A stretch of 55,385 nucleotides of DNA from Acidimicrobiaceae bacterium (GCA_030837965.1 JAUTXP010000028.1:1-55385), one strand, 5' to 3'; shown: positions 20,287 to 30,654, counted from the stretch's first letter. Numbers and translations: made by a program. Notes: a model not told the origin generated them from the letters alone.

Positions 20287-21024
20287 TCAGGAGCGGTCGA
20301 GCACGTGCAGCGAGCGCAGCCTGCGCTCCAAGTGCTGTTCCAGCGAGTGGGCGGCCAAGTGCTCGACCTCGTGCGTGGCCGGACCGGCGGGCAGCGTGAG
20401 CACCGCGGCCAGCCCGCCGCCCAGGATGGCGCGGATGACGTTCAGCGCGTCCGACGAGATGGGTATGCCTCGACGGCAGTCGCGGCACAGCGCCCCGCCC
20501 TCGCCCAAGTCGAAGGCCTCCAACGGCCCGTCCGACCCGCACGCCGCGCAGACGTCAAGCACGGGGTGGGCGCCTTCGAGCGAGAGCAGCTTCCAGAAGA
20601 ACGCGGCCACCATCATCGGGCTGTCCCCCGCGGCCAGCGCCCGCAGCGCGCCCACGAGCATCTGGTAGAGGCGAACGTTGGCCTCGCCCTCTTGGGCCAC
20701 CTGGTCGACTGCCTCCAACAGCGACGTGGCCTTGGCCACCCGGTCCAAGTCCTCGCGCACGGCCCGGAAGTGGTCCAAGGTCTCGGCTTGCGTGACGACG
20801 TCCAGCTCGCGGCCCTCGTACAGCAGGAGGCTCACATGGGTCATGGGCTCGAGCCGTCCGCCGAAGCGGCTCTTGGTCTTGCGCACGCCCTTGGCCACGG
20901 CCCTGACCTTGCCCCGGCCCTGGGTCACGAAGGTGACGATGCGGTCGGCCTCGCCCAGCTTGATGGTGCGCAACACGACGCCTTGGTCGCGGTAGAGGGG
21001 CGACCCCGTCCGGACCGAGCGCAC
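20287..21024 (-). CDS. recO: DNA repair protein RecO
   Basis: 245 residues. The N-terminal OB-fold block is YRDQGVVLRTIKLGEADRIVTFVTQGRGKVRAVAKGVRK. The C-terminal helical domain contains a zinc-finger pair (CAACG and CRDC). RecO loads RecA onto gaps with RecF/RecR and anneals SSB-coated strands. The GTG start lies 2 nt after the uppS stop. The uppS-recO pairing is common in actinobacteria. Confidence 0.94.
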   Translation of the reverse strand: MRSVRTGSPLYRDQGVVLRTIKLGEADRIVTFVTQGRGKVRAVAKGVRKTKSRFGGRLEPMTHVSLLLYEGRELDVVTQAETLDHFRAVREDLDRVAKATSLLEAVDQVAQEGEANVRLYQMLVGALRALAAGDSPMMVAAFFWKLLSLEGAHPVLDVCAACGSDGPLEAFDLGEGGALCRDCRRGIPISSDALNVIRAILGGGLAAVLTLPAGPATHEVEHLAAHSLEQHLERRLRSLHVLDRS

Positions 21025-21026
21025 CG

Positions 21027-21746
21027 CTAGTTCTCCAGCCCGCCGAAGCGACGGTCCCTGCGCTGGAACTCGCGGATGGCCTCAAGCAGATGGCCGCGTC
21101 GGAAGTCGGGCCACAGCACGTCGGTGAAGACCAACTCGCTGTAGGCCAACTCCCACAAGAGGAAGTTGGAGATGCGGAACTCGCCCGACGTGCGGATCAC
21201 CAGGTCGGGGTCGGGCATGTCCGGGTGGTACAGGTGGGCCCTGATGGCCTTCTCGTCCACCTTGGCCGCGGGCGTGCCCGCCTCCATCAAGGCCCGCACC
21301 GCGTCCACGATCTCGGCTCTGCCCCCGTAGTTGAAGGCGATGGTCAACGTCATGCGCCGGTTGTGGGCCGTGCGGGCCACCGAGTCGTCCATGCGCTTCA
21401 GCAGCCGCTTGGGCACGCGCCAGTCGCGCCGGCCAGAAAAGCGCACGCGCACGCCCATGGCGTCGAGCTCGTCGACCCGCCGCACGAGAAGGGACTCGTT
21501 GAAGTTCATGAGGAAGCGGACCTCGTCCACCGGCCGCCGCCAGTTCTCGGTGGAGAAGGCGTAGACGGTGAGCCACTTCACGCCCACGTCGACCGCGCCC
21601 TCCACTGCGTCGAACAAGGCCTCCTCGCCCGCGGCGTGGCCGTCGGTTCTGCGCAGGCCGCGCTTTTGGGCCCAGCGCCCGTTGCCGTCCATCACACAGG
21701 CGATGTGGACGGGCAGGCGCGTGGTGTCGATCCCGTCCAAGTCCAC
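21027..21746 (-). CDS. uppS: Isoprenyl (undecaprenyl) diphosphate synthase
   Basis: 239 residues. The cis-prenyltransferase regions are intact: HIACVMDGNGRWAQKRGL with the Mg-binding Asp, VYAFSTENWRRP, FNYGGRAEI, and DLVIRTSGEFRISNFLLWELAYSEL. It makes the polyprenyl carrier lipid for cell-wall synthesis at the membrane surface. The start is the GTG at 21746 with TACCGT 6 nt upstream, in the spacer after the LLM gene, so it has its own promoter and drives recO. Confidence 0.96.
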   Translation of the reverse strand: MDLDGIDTTRLPVHIACVMDGNGRWAQKRGLRRTDGHAAGEEALFDAVEGAVDVGVKWLTVYAFSTENWRRPVDEVRFLMNFNESLLVRRVDELDAMGVRVRFSGRRDWRVPKRLLKRMDDSVARTAHNRRMTLTIAFNYGGRAEIVDAVRALMEAGTPAAKVDEKAIRAHLYHPDMPDPDLVIRTSGEFRISNFLLWELAYSELVFTDVLWPDFRRGHLLEAIREFQRRDRRFGGLEN

Positions 21747-21752
21747 GGCCCG

Positions 21753-21758
21753 ACGGTA
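21753..21758 (-). promoter_or_regulatory. -10 hexamer of uppS-recO
   Basis: TACCGT on the minus strand, 6 nt before the GTG at 21746. Confidence 0.5.
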
Positions 21759-21765
21759 CTTGCTG

Positions 21766-22680
21766 CTAGGCGACGAGCGGCGCCACCTCGGCGCCGATCA
21801 GGGCGATGTGATCCAGGTCGGCCAGGTCGAGCACCTGGACGTACGCGCGCGACGCGCCTGCGTCCTGAAACCCTTGCAGCGCTTGGGCGATCTGCTCGGG
21901 CCTGCCCGCCAGGTCGATGCGTTCGACCGGCCTGCCGATGGCCTCGGCCCGGCGGGCGATCTCGGCCTCGTCGCGCCCGCAGCACACGGTGAGGGCGGCT
22001 GACAAGGTCATGGTCGACGGGTCCCTGTCGGCCGACTCGCATGCGGCCCGCACCCGGTCGAACTGGGCCTTGGCCGCGTCGAGCGAGTGGAACGGCGTGT
22101 TGAACTCGTCGGCGAAACGGGCGGCCAGCCGCGGCGTCTTCTCCTTGCCCGCCCCGCCCAGGATGACGGGCGGACGGGGCTGTTGCACGGGCTTGGGCAG
22201 ACCCGGGCTGTCGGCCAGCGAGTAATGCTTGCCGGTGAAGCTGAAGCCGTCGTGCGACCACAGCCCGGTGATGATCTCGAGCTGCTCCTCCAGCTTCTCG
22301 AAGCGCTCGGCAAACGTGCCGAAGGGGATGCCGTACGCGCTGTGCTCGGTCTCGAACCAACCCGTACCGATGCCCAGCTCGACCCGCCCGCCGCTCATGG
22401 CATCGACCTGGGCCACGGAGATGGCCAGCGGCCCAGGCAGACGGAAGGTGATGGACGTGACCATGGTGCCCAGGCGGATGCGGCTCGTCTCCCTGGCCAG
22501 GCCCGCCAGCGTGATCCACGAGTCGGTGGGCCCTGGCCGTCCGTCGCCCGGCCCCATGCGCAGGTAGTGGTCGGAACGGAAGAAGGCGTCGAAGCCCGCG
22601 TCCTCGGTCGCCTTGGCCGCGGCGAGGAGCTGGTCGTAGCTCGCGCCTTGCTGGGGCTCGGTGAAGATCCGCAGTTGCAT
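21766..22680 (-). CDS. LLM-class F420-dependent oxidoreductase
   Basis: 304 residues, a luciferase-like TIM barrel. Blocks include DAFFRSDHYLRMGPGDGRPGPTDSWITLAGLARETSRIRLGTMVTS, ISVAQVDAMSGGRVELGIGTGWFETEH and PPVILGGAGKEKTPRLAARFADEFN. The N-terminus and the GxGTGW..EH block match actinobacterial F420-dependent members; flavin use cannot be ruled out. The substrate is unknown. A GGAAGG 9 nt upstream supports the ATG at 22680. It is divergent from the SRPBCC gene. Confidence 0.9.
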   Translation of the reverse strand: MQLRIFTEPQQGASYDQLLAAAKATEDAGFDAFFRSDHYLRMGPGDGRPGPTDSWITLAGLARETSRIRLGTMVTSITFRLPGPLAISVAQVDAMSGGRVELGIGTGWFETEHSAYGIPFGTFAERFEKLEEQLEIITGLWSHDGFSFTGKHYSLADSPGLPKPVQQPRPPVILGGAGKEKTPRLAARFADEFNTPFHSLDAAKAQFDRVRAACESADRDPSTMTLSAALTVCCGRDEAEIARRAEAIGRPVERIDLAGRPEQIAQALQGFQDAGASRAYVQVLDLADLDHIALIGAEVAPLVA

Positions 22681-22715
22681 GGGTGAGAGCCTTCCAGGCC
22701 GGGTACGCGCTGCGC

Positions 22716-23198
22716 ATGGCGACCAACTGTCTGACGATCCACGTCCCGCCCGATGTGGTCTTCGCCGTCCTGGCCGATGGCCGCTCGTACGAGCACTGGC
22801 TGGTGGGCTGCAAGCGCATCCGCGGTGTGGACGAGGGCTGGCCGAAGACCGGCACCAGGATTCATCACCGGGTGGGCGCGGGCCCGTTCACATTGGACGA
22901 CACGACCAAGGTGGTCGAGTCGGAGCGCCCGGCCAGACTCGTGTTGGAGGCGAGGGCCCGGCCCATTGGGGTGGCCAGGGTCGACTTCACGCTGGAGGCC
23001 GAGGGCGAGCAGCACTGTCTCATCACCATGCAGGAGCATCCGGTGCGAGGGCCGGCCAAGTCGCTCCACAACCCGCTGTTCGAGGCCATGATCTCGGCCC
23101 GCAACCAGAAGTCGTTGAAGCAGTTGCGGGACTACGCCGAGTCGAGCGCGGTCAGCGCAGCCGGTCGGCCACAGCCCGCCACGGGCGACCCTGGCTGA
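22716..23198 (+). CDS. SRPBCC (START-like) family protein
   Basis: 160 residues. NCLTIHVPPDVVFAVLADGRSYEHWLVGCKRIRGVDEGWPKTGTRIHHRVG is the standard opening of the SRPBCC/polyketide-cyclase-like fold, with later strands LVLEARARPIGVARVDFTLEAEGEQHCLITMQEHPVRGP and a long C-terminal helix over the cavity. It probably binds a hydrophobic ligand; which one is unknown. A GTG at 22683 would add 11 residues without similarity. Its 3' end overlaps the opposing FAD oxidoreductase gene by 47 nt. Confidence 0.85.
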   Translation: MATNCLTIHVPPDVVFAVLADGRSYEHWLVGCKRIRGVDEGWPKTGTRIHHRVGAGPFTLDDTTKVVESERPARLVLEARARPIGVARVDFTLEAEGEQHCLITMQEHPVRGPAKSLHNPLFEAMISARNQKSLKQLRDYAESSAVSAAGRPQPATGDPG

Positions 23199-24726
23199 GT
23201 GCGGCCCGGGCCGCGTTGGCCCCGCAAGCCCCGTGCACGCCGCCGCCCGGATGGGCCGAGGCCGAGGCCAGGTAGAGCCCGTCGACCGGCGTGCGGGCCG
23301 TGCCCAGTCCGGGCGTGGGCCGGAAGACGAGTTGCTGGTACAGGTTGGCGGTACCGCCGTTGAGGGCCCCGCCGACCAGGTTGGCGTTGCGCGACTCCAG
23401 GTCGGCCGGCCCCATCACATGGCCCGCCAGCACCCGGTCTCGAAAGCCGGGCGCGTAGCGCTCCATCACGTCCTCCATGGCGTCGGCGAAGGCGTCCAAC
23501 TGTCCCGGCTCGAAGCGGGTCCCGAAGGGCACGTGGGTGTAGGCCCACGCCGTCCCCGTGCCCGCAGGCGAGCGGGTTGGGTCGGCCACGTGCATCTGGC
23601 CGACCAACAGGAACGGGTTGGCTGGCACCTGCTTCTTGGCCAGGGCCGCGGCCGCATCGGTGAGGTGGTCGAGGCTGTCGGCCAGGTGCACGGTGCCCGC
23701 CCGACGGGCCGGCTCCGCCGTCCACGGGATGTCGCCGTCCAATGCCCAGTCGACCTTCACCGTGCCGTTGTCGTATTCGAAGCGGCGCAGGTCGTCGCGC
23801 GTCCTGGCCGGCACCGCGTCGTGGGGCAGCAGGTGCTCGAACAGCACGGGCGCGCCCACATCGGCCAACACGGCCCGTCGGGCCCTGACCGTGTCGCCCG
23901 CGGCCGTCTGCACGGCCACGGCTCGTCCACCCACGACGGAGATGCCGACGACGGGCGTGTCGCACTGGACCTGTCCGCCCTTCGACACCAGCCTTCGCAC
24001 CAGGGCGTCGGTCAGGCTGCCCGCCCCGCCTTCGGGGACGGGGAACCCGTGCTGTTGGCCCAGGCACGCGAGGAGCCAGCCGAAGATGCCGCTGCCGGGC
24101 GACTCCGGGGACAGGTCGGCGTGCAACGCGTTGCCGCCGAGCAGCAGGCCGCCGCCTTCGCCCTTGAACCACTCGGCTGCCAGCCTGCGCACGGGAAGCA
24201 GCCCGAGGCGGGCGACGGGCAAGACCTCTGAAGGACGGAGCCTGCCCAGCAGTCGGGCCGTGCCGCCCACCGGCGGGAAGGGGCTCAGCAGCGAGTCGAC
24301 CATGGCGTCGCCGATGCGCTCCCATAGTCCGTAGAGGGCTCGCCATGCGTCGCCGTCGCCGGAGCCGGGCGAGAAGGCGTCGAGAGATGCGGCCGTCTCG
24401 TCCAGATCGGTGGACAAGGCCACACATCGGCCGTCCGGCGCGGGGTGGGCCAGCACCAGGGGCGACCGGCGCCACGTGAGGCCGAAGTCCTCCAGGCCCA
24501 GTCCGGCCAAGGTGGGCGAGGCCGCGGCCAGGGGATAGAAGGCGGAGAACAGGTCGTGGGTGAAGCCGGGCTTGGTCAGCGTGTCGCTGCTGCGCACGGC
24601 GCCGCCTGGTTCGGGCTGGGCCTCGAGGACCAGGACGTCCCATCCCGCGTCGGCCAGCAGGTTTGCCGCGACCAAGCCGTTGGGCCCGGCCCCGATGACG
24701 ACGGCATCGGGCTCACTCAACCCCAT
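23152..24726 (-). CDS. FAD-dependent oxidoreductase of the phytoene-desaturase-like family
   Basis: 524 residues. The N-terminal dinucleotide-binding motif is VVIGAGPNGLVAANLLADAGWDVLVLEAQPEPGG. The C-terminal FAD block is GLYLASASAHPGGGVHGACGANAARAA. The overall plan is that of CrtI/PYROXD2-like amine or carotenoid oxidoreductases. There are no carotenoid synthesis genes beside it, so substrate is open. The ATG at 24726 has an AAAGG about 10 nt upstream. Confidence 0.88.
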   Translation of the reverse strand: MGLSEPDAVVIGAGPNGLVAANLLADAGWDVLVLEAQPEPGGAVRSSDTLTKPGFTHDLFSAFYPLAAASPTLAGLGLEDFGLTWRRSPLVLAHPAPDGRCVALSTDLDETAASLDAFSPGSGDGDAWRALYGLWERIGDAMVDSLLSPFPPVGGTARLLGRLRPSEVLPVARLGLLPVRRLAAEWFKGEGGGLLLGGNALHADLSPESPGSGIFGWLLACLGQQHGFPVPEGGAGSLTDALVRRLVSKGGQVQCDTPVVGISVVGGRAVAVQTAAGDTVRARRAVLADVGAPVLFEHLLPHDAVPARTRDDLRRFEYDNGTVKVDWALDGDIPWTAEPARRAGTVHLADSLDHLTDAAAALAKKQVPANPFLLVGQMHVADPTRSPAGTGTAWAYTHVPFGTRFEPGQLDAFADAMEDVMERYAPGFRDRVLAGHVMGPADLESRNANLVGGALNGGTANLYQQLVFRPTPGLGTARTPVDGLYLASASAHPGGGVHGACGANAARAALSQGRPWRAVADRLR

Positions 24727-24753
24727 AGACCCGCCTTTCTACCCACCCCCCCG

Positions 24754-24785
24754 ACTTTTCCACAGCAGCAGGGGCTGTGGAAAAG
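24754..24785. repeat. Palindromic repeat family B, copy 2
   Basis: CTTTTCCACAGC(A) with loop and GCTGTGGAAAAG; the loop-side base differs from copy 1 (GGGG in place of GGTG). The copy lies between the divergent starts of the FAD oxidoreductase and dinG, so it cannot be a simple terminator here. Confidence 0.85.
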
Positions 24786-24817
24786 ATGAAAGGCGGGGGC
24801 GGGAGGGGCGTGGGGTC

Positions 24818-24823
24818 TACCCT
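24818..24823 (+). promoter_or_regulatory. -10 hexamer of dinG
   Basis: TACCCT, 6 nt before the ATG at 24830. The same hexamer precedes mshD and rlmN. Confidence 0.5.
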
Positions 24824-24829
24824 CGGCCC

Positions 24830-26707
24830 ATGCCCGGCACCGAGGTGGAGACCGCCCTTCGGCGCGTCACCGCGGCCCTGCCCGGCGGAGGCGAGGCCAG
24901 GGACGGACAGGCCCGGATGGCCGACGCCGTGGCCGCGGCCATCGAGGGCGGACGCCACCTCGTCGTGCAGGCCGGGACGGGCACGGGCAAGTCGCTGGCC
25001 TATCTGGTGCCCGCCATCCTGAGCGGCCGTCGCATCGTGGTGGCCACCGCGACCAAGGCCTTGCAGGACCAGTTGGCCGACAAGGACCTCCCCTTCCTCC
25101 AAGCCCAACTCGGGGCCGAGCACGCCTTCGAGTTCGCCGTCCTCAAAGGCCGGTCGAACTACTTGTGCCGCCAGCGCATGCGGGAGGTGGCGGGGGGCGA
25201 CGACCAGCTCGAACTGGACGACGACGTAGGCCCGCTCGGGCGCGAGATCGCCCGGCTCATCGAGTTCGGCGCCGACTGCGTGTCCGGCGATCGGGCCGAG
25301 TTGAGCTTCGAGCCCCGGCCCAAGGCGTGGTCGAGCGTGAGCGTGAGCGCCATGGAGTGCCCGGGCGCGGCCAAGTGCCCGAGCGGGGCCGAGTGCTTTG
25401 CCGAGGCGGCCAGGCAGAAGGCGGCGGTGGCCGACGTCATCGTGGTCAACACCCACCTGTACGCCACCCACCTGGCCAGCGGCGGCTTCGTCCTGCCCGA
25501 CCACGACGTGGTCGTGTTCGACGAGGCCCACCAGTTGGAGGACGTCGCCGCGTCGGGGCTGGGCATCGAGTTGACCGCAGGGAGGCTGCGGACGTTGGCC
25601 CGGCTGGCCAGGCCGTTGTTGGGAAAGGACCCGACCGCGGCCGACGAGTTGGAGGGCGCGGCGGCGTTGCTCGAAGCGGCGTTGGAGCCGTGGCGGGGCA
25701 AGCGCCTGCCCGCGGACTTGGGTGAGCATGTGGGCGCGGTCGCAGCCCTGACCGCGGAGCGGTCCCGGCGGCTGGTGTCGGCCGTGCGCACGGCCGACGG
25801 CGACGAGGCCCGCAAGGCCAGGGTCATGCAGGCGGGCGGCCATCTGGTGGGCGACCTGGCCATGGTCGCCGAGATCAGCGACGGCGACGTGGCCTGGGTC
25901 GAGGGGCAGGCCCACGCGCCGGCCTTGAAGGTGGCGCCGGTGGACGTGAGCGCGGTGCTGGCCGCCCGGCTCTGGGGCGAGCGCACCGCCATCCTCACCA
26001 GCGCCACCATCCCGCCCAACTTGATCGCCCGCTTGGGCCTGCCACCCGACGAGACCGACCAGCTCGACGTGGGCAGCCCGTTCCCCTATGCCGACCACGG
26101 CGTCCTCTATTGCGCGGCCCACCTGCCCGACCCGCGCTCGCCAGCCTACGAGGCCGCCATGCACGACGAGTTGGAGGCGTTGGTGCAGGCCGCGGGCGGG
26201 CGCACCCTGGCCCTGTTCACCAGTTGGCGGGCCATGAACGCGGCGGCTGACGCCTTGCGCCCGCGGCTGCCCTTCGACCTGCTGACCCAGTCCGACCTGC
26301 CCAAGCCCGCCTTGCTGCGGGCCTTCATCGACGACGAGCGGGCGTGCCTGTTCGCCACCATGGGCTTTTGGCAGGGGGTCGACGTGCCCGGGCGGTCGCT
26401 GTCGCTGGTGGTGCTGGACCGGCTGCCCTTCCCGCGCCCCGACGAGCCGCTGATGCAGGCCCGTCGGGACAAGGCGGGGGCGGCCGCCTTCCGACTCATC
26501 GACCTGCCCAGGGCCGCCACCCTGCTGGCCCAGGGCGCGGGCAGGCTCATCCGCTCGGCCACCGACCGGGGCGTCGTCGCCGTGCTCGACCCGAGGCTGG
26601 CGTCCAAGTCCTACCGGTGGGACTTGGTGCGGGCCCTGCCGCCCATGCGCAGGACGCGGCACCGGGCCGAGGTGGAGGCCTTCCTAGCCGACGTGCTCAC
26701 CGTTTGA
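24830..26707 (+). CDS. dinG: DinG/XPD-type ATP-dependent DNA helicase
   Basis: 625 residues. Walker A is VVQAGTGTGKSLAYLVPA and the Walker B DEAH box is VVVFDEAHQLED. Four cysteines (NYLCRQRM, MECPGAAKCPSGAECF) form the XPD/DinG [4Fe-4S] cluster site, and the C-terminal helicase motifs include LTSATIPPNL, MGFWQGVDVPG and QGAGRLIRSATDRGVVAVLDPR. It is a 5'-3' superfamily-2 helicase for repair and removal of DNA-RNA hybrids. The start is set by TACCCT 6 nt upstream. It overlaps the opposing lipoprotein gene by 11 nt. Confidence 0.95.
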   Translation: MPGTEVETALRRVTAALPGGGEARDGQARMADAVAAAIEGGRHLVVQAGTGTGKSLAYLVPAILSGRRIVVATATKALQDQLADKDLPFLQAQLGAEHAFEFAVLKGRSNYLCRQRMREVAGGDDQLELDDDVGPLGREIARLIEFGADCVSGDRAELSFEPRPKAWSSVSVSAMECPGAAKCPSGAECFAEAARQKAAVADVIVVNTHLYATHLASGGFVLPDHDVVVFDEAHQLEDVAASGLGIELTAGRLRTLARLARPLLGKDPTAADELEGAAALLEAALEPWRGKRLPADLGEHVGAVAALTAERSRRLVSAVRTADGDEARKARVMQAGGHLVGDLAMVAEISDGDVAWVEGQAHAPALKVAPVDVSAVLAARLWGERTAILTSATIPPNLIARLGLPPDETDQLDVGSPFPYADHGVLYCAAHLPDPRSPAYEAAMHDELEALVQAAGGRTLALFTSWRAMNAAADALRPRLPFDLLTQSDLPKPALLRAFIDDERACLFATMGFWQGVDVPGRSLSLVVLDRLPFPRPDEPLMQARRDKAGAAAFRLIDLPRAATLLAQGAGRLIRSATDRGVVAVLDPRLASKSYRWDLVRALPPMRRTRHRAEVEAFLADVLTV

Positions 26708-27554
26708 CGGTCGACGACGTGCTGCTGCTCGACGACGAGTCGGGTGGCGCAGACGTCGGCGTGGTGGTCGGCTCCTCGGGCGGGGGCTCGACGCAGGGCG
26801 CGATGTCGAGCGGGAACTGCTGGTTGTCGCCCACCACCGCGGCCAGTTGCTGACGGCCGGCCGAACGACAGGTCAACTGCCAGCGGGCCCGGCCCTGCCC
26901 GTCGGTGAGGGCCGGGTTGGGGGACGTGACCCGCCAGTCGCCGCCGCCGAAGAGCTCGACCCTGGCCGTCGAGACGGGCGTGCCCCGCACGATGCCTTGC
27001 CCGTCCACCGACTGCTGCACGACCTGCACCACCAGGTTGGCGGGCTCGTCCACCACCGGCGGGTTGGCGGCGATGGCCGACGTCACGGCCAGACCCGTGT
27101 ACCTGCTCAGTTGGAGTTGGAGCTGCTTGGTGTCGCCGTCGTTCAAGAAGAAGACCTCGGGCTTGGTGAGGGCCAAGTCGCTCGGGCGCCAGGACCGGAT
27201 GCGGAACCGCCCGCCCAACACGTTGGCCACCGCCCACGTCCCGTCGGCCGCAGTCGCCACTTGCAAGGCGCCCGAGCCTTCGCCCACCAGCCGCTCGACC
27301 AGCACCGTGGCCCCGGCCACCGGCCCGTCCGGGCCGACCACCATGCCTTTGAGGGCGGCCCGCCCCGGTCCGACGAGGACCGTGGTCGTGGTCTTGCCCG
27401 TGACCGGCTTGAGGTCGACGCCGCTGTAGTCCACGACCGTGGTGGTGGGAGGCCGGGGCTGGGTGGTGGGCGGCGGCGGCAGCGTGTCGATCCCCTTCGA
27501 CGTGCACGCCGCGCTCAACCCGACGACCGCGCCGAGCAGGACCAGCGCGGCCAT
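26697..27554 (-). CDS. Lipoprotein with a carboxypeptidase-regulatory-like domain
   Basis: 285 residues. The signal peptide MAALVLLGAVVGLSAAC ends in a lipobox (SAAC, Cys17), so it should be lipid-anchored outside the membrane. A Thr/Pro-rich linker follows, then GPGRAALKGMVVGPDGPVAGATVLVER...TAADGTWAVANVLGGRFRIR, a CarboxypepD_reg-type beta-sandwich. A second beta domain has WQLTCRSAG and IAPCVEP, likely joined by a disulfide, then a Ser/Thr tail. The start has GGAGGGGG at a good distance. It may be a cell-surface or peptidoglycan-proximal protein; the function is unknown. Confidence 0.85.
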   Translation of the reverse strand: MAALVLLGAVVGLSAACTSKGIDTLPPPPTTQPRPPTTTVVDYSGVDLKPVTGKTTTTVLVGPGRAALKGMVVGPDGPVAGATVLVERLVGEGSGALQVATAADGTWAVANVLGGRFRIRSWRPSDLALTKPEVFFLNDGDTKQLQLQLSRYTGLAVTSAIAANPPVVDEPANLVVQVVQQSVDGQGIVRGTPVSTARVELFGGGDWRVTSPNPALTDGQGRARWQLTCRSAGRQQLAAVVGDNQQFPLDIAPCVEPPPEEPTTTPTSAPPDSSSSSSTSSTVKR

Positions 27555-27570
27555 CACGCCCCCCCTCCGA

Positions 27571-27601
27571 CTTTTCCACAGCACCTGCTGCTGTGGAAAA
27601 G
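27571..27601. repeat. Palindromic repeat family B, copy 3
   Basis: CTTTTCCACAGCA, loop CCTGC, TGCTGTGGAAAAG; its loop is in reverse orientation compared with copies 1 and 4. It sits between ygfZ and the lipoprotein gene, both on the minus strand. Confidence 0.87.
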
Positions 27602-27613
27602 ATGAGAGGGGGG

Positions 27614-28294
27614 TCACGGGAGGATGCGGGCGGGCGACTGGCCGCCCTCCCAGCGCACCGTTGCGTCAGCGGGCGGGGCCACGTCGCGATGGACGTAGGC
27701 CAACGCGGTCGATCCGTTGACACTGGTCAGCCTGCCGCGCTCCTTGCCGCCCACCTCGACCGACGCGCCCTCGGGCGCGTCGACCCCCGCGGGCAGGTCC
27801 AGTTCGACATGGCGCAAGTGGCGGGCCACGTTGCCGCCTCGCGAGTCGATGCGGGCCACCAGCTCCTGACCGGTGAAGCAGCCCTTGGTGAAGCTGACCG
27901 CCCGCTCCACCAAACCGGTCTCGGCCGGGATCGTCTTTTCGTCCAGCTCCTTGCCCATGGCGGGCCAAGCCGCGTCGATGCGGTCGGCGCCCTCGCCCCA
28001 CGGCTCGGGCATCGGCCTGCTGCCGGCCAACGTGACCTCGCACTTGACCCGGATCTTGAAGCGGTTGAGCCGGTCGGCCACGGCCTGTCCGAAGCCGGAG
28101 TCCACGTCCAGTTCGAAGGCGTCCTCGGCCAGGCGCGTGACGCGGACCAGCGCATCGACCTTGCCCTGGGGTTGGAGGATGAAGGCCAGGGCATCGGCGC
28201 CCACGGCCAGCTCGGCCACGTCCTGCGACACCTGCCCTTGTAGGAAGGACAGCGCGTCCGGCCCTTCGACGCGCACCACGTCGCGCTCGATCAC
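27614..28294 (-). CDS. ygfZ: YgfZ/GcvT-like folate-binding protein
   Basis: 226 residues. The signature K-G-C-[FY]-x-G-Q-E is present as KGCFTGQELVARIDSRGGNVARHLRHV. The N-terminal VEGPDALSFLQGQVSQDV is the conserved GcvT-like opening. YgfZ proteins use tetrahydrofolate to help repair or mature a subset of Fe-S enzymes. The GTG start is 4 nt after the trpE stop, so it is cotranscribed with hisI-trpE. At 226 residues it is short for the family, but both signatures are intact. Confidence 0.92.
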   Translation of the reverse strand: MIERDVVRVEGPDALSFLQGQVSQDVAELAVGADALAFILQPQGKVDALVRVTRLAEDAFELDVDSGFGQAVADRLNRFKIRVKCEVTLAGSRPMPEPWGEGADRIDAAWPAMGKELDEKTIPAETGLVERAVSFTKGCFTGQELVARIDSRGGNVARHLRHVELDLPAGVDAPEGASVEVGGKERGRLTSVNGSTALAYVHRDVAPPADATVRWEGGQSPARILP

Positions 28295-28298
28295 CCCG

Positions 28299-29808
<1,510 letters not shown>

Positions 29809-29825
<17 letters not shown>

Positions 29826-30174
29826 CGAAGGAACGGTAGAAGCAGGAGACCTCGCCTGTGTGGCAGGCCCCTTTGCCCTCCTGCTCCACCACGAACAACA
29901 AGGTGTCGCCGTCGCAGTCGTAGTAGGCCTCGCGCACCCATTGGCGATCCCCCGAGGTGTCGCCCTTGGCCCACTCCTCGTTGCGGCTGCGGCTCCAAAA
30001 GACGGTGCGGCCGGTGGCCAGGGTCTTGCGCAGGGTCGCCTCCGTCATCCACGCCATCATCAAGACCTGGTGGGTCGAGCCGTCCTGCACGATGGCCGGG
30101 ACCAGGCCGTCGGCGTTGTAGGTCACCTTGGCCAGGTCGTCGGCTCGCGCCGCGATGGGCGTCCCGGTCGGCAT
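29809..30174 (-). CDS. hisI: Phosphoribosyl-AMP cyclohydrolase
   Basis: 121 residues. [40 protein letters not shown] and [32 protein letters not shown] carry the zinc-site cysteines. It opens the purine ring of PR-AMP in step 3 of histidine synthesis. There is no fused HisE domain. The ATG at 30174 is preferred over the GTG at 30180 because TACGAT ends 6 nt before it. It is placed apart from the main his operon, together with trpE and ygfZ. Confidence 0.95.
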
Positions 30175-30180
30175 GGGCAC

Positions 30181-30186
30181 ATCGTA
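30181..30186 (-). promoter_or_regulatory. -10 hexamer of hisI-trpE-ygfZ
   Basis: TACGAT on the minus strand, 6 nt before the ATG at 30174. Confidence 0.5.
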
Positions 30187-30228
30187 TTGACGCCGGCCGG
30201 GACGCTTCTCGCAGTTCGCCGCTGGGCG

Positions 30229-30654
30229 CTACCGCAGGCGCAGGCGGCGGGCGCAGGATGGCCAGGGGCTCCAGCCTTGCTGGGCCTGGAGCCGGGTGGC
30301 GGCCTCGTCCTGTAGGGCCGCCACGGCCTGACTGGGCAGGCCGACGTAGCCGAGGGACCGCCACGTGCGGGCGCTGAACTGGTAGGCGCCGTAGTAGCCG
30401 TTGCCGGTGTTGGCCGCGTAGTTGTCGCCCGACTCGCACGCCCGCAGCCGCTGCAGGTTCTCAGCGGTGACAGGGGCCTGCGGGCGACGTACTCGCCGGG
30501 CCCGCCGGGCTCGGTGTCGGGTGCTGGTCGTACTGGTCGTACTGGTCGTGCTGGCGGCGGCCGGTTGGGCCGTGGCCATGACGTCGGCGGCGATCATGCC
30601 GCTCGACAGGAGAAAGGCTGCGAGGGCCGCAGCGATCCGGGGTTGCTTGCGCAT
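30229..30654 (-). CDS. Secreted resuscitation-promoting-factor-like transglycosylase
   Basis: 141 residues. A signal peptide (MRKQPRIAAALAAFLLSSG, with a likely cleavage after TAQPAAA) is followed by an STT-repeat and an Arg-rich linker. The Rpf-type lysozyme-like domain is LQRLRACESGDNYAANTGNGYYGAYQFSARTWRSLGYVGLPSQA, with catalytic Glu in CESG, and it ends QQGWSPWPSCARRL. Rpf enzymes cut peptidoglycan and promote exit from dormancy. AAGGAGG with 6-nt spacing sets the start. An unusually long leader precedes it. Confidence 0.92.
   Translation of the reverse strand: MRKQPRIAAALAAFLLSSGMIAADVMATAQPAAASTTSTTSTTSTRHRARRARRVRRPQAPVTAENLQRLRACESGDNYAANTGNGYYGAYQFSARTWRSLGYVGLPSQAVAALQDEAATRLQAQQGWSPWPSCARRLRLR

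Noticed and set aside
24754-24785. Family B copy 2 as a Rho-independent terminator
   Set aside because: It sits between two divergent start codons, so no transcript from a neighbouring gene ends there; there is no T-run after the stem in a useful direction.
24713-26662. 649-codon open frame on the minus strand opposite dinG
   Set aside because: Long antisense frames are expected at this GC content. The product is Gly/Ala/Arg/His-rich without motifs, while the plus-strand frame is a complete helicase.
26697-27554. The lipoprotein gene as a carboxypeptidase
   Set aside because: Only the regulatory-like beta-sandwich is present; no zinc-peptidase motif exists in the protein.
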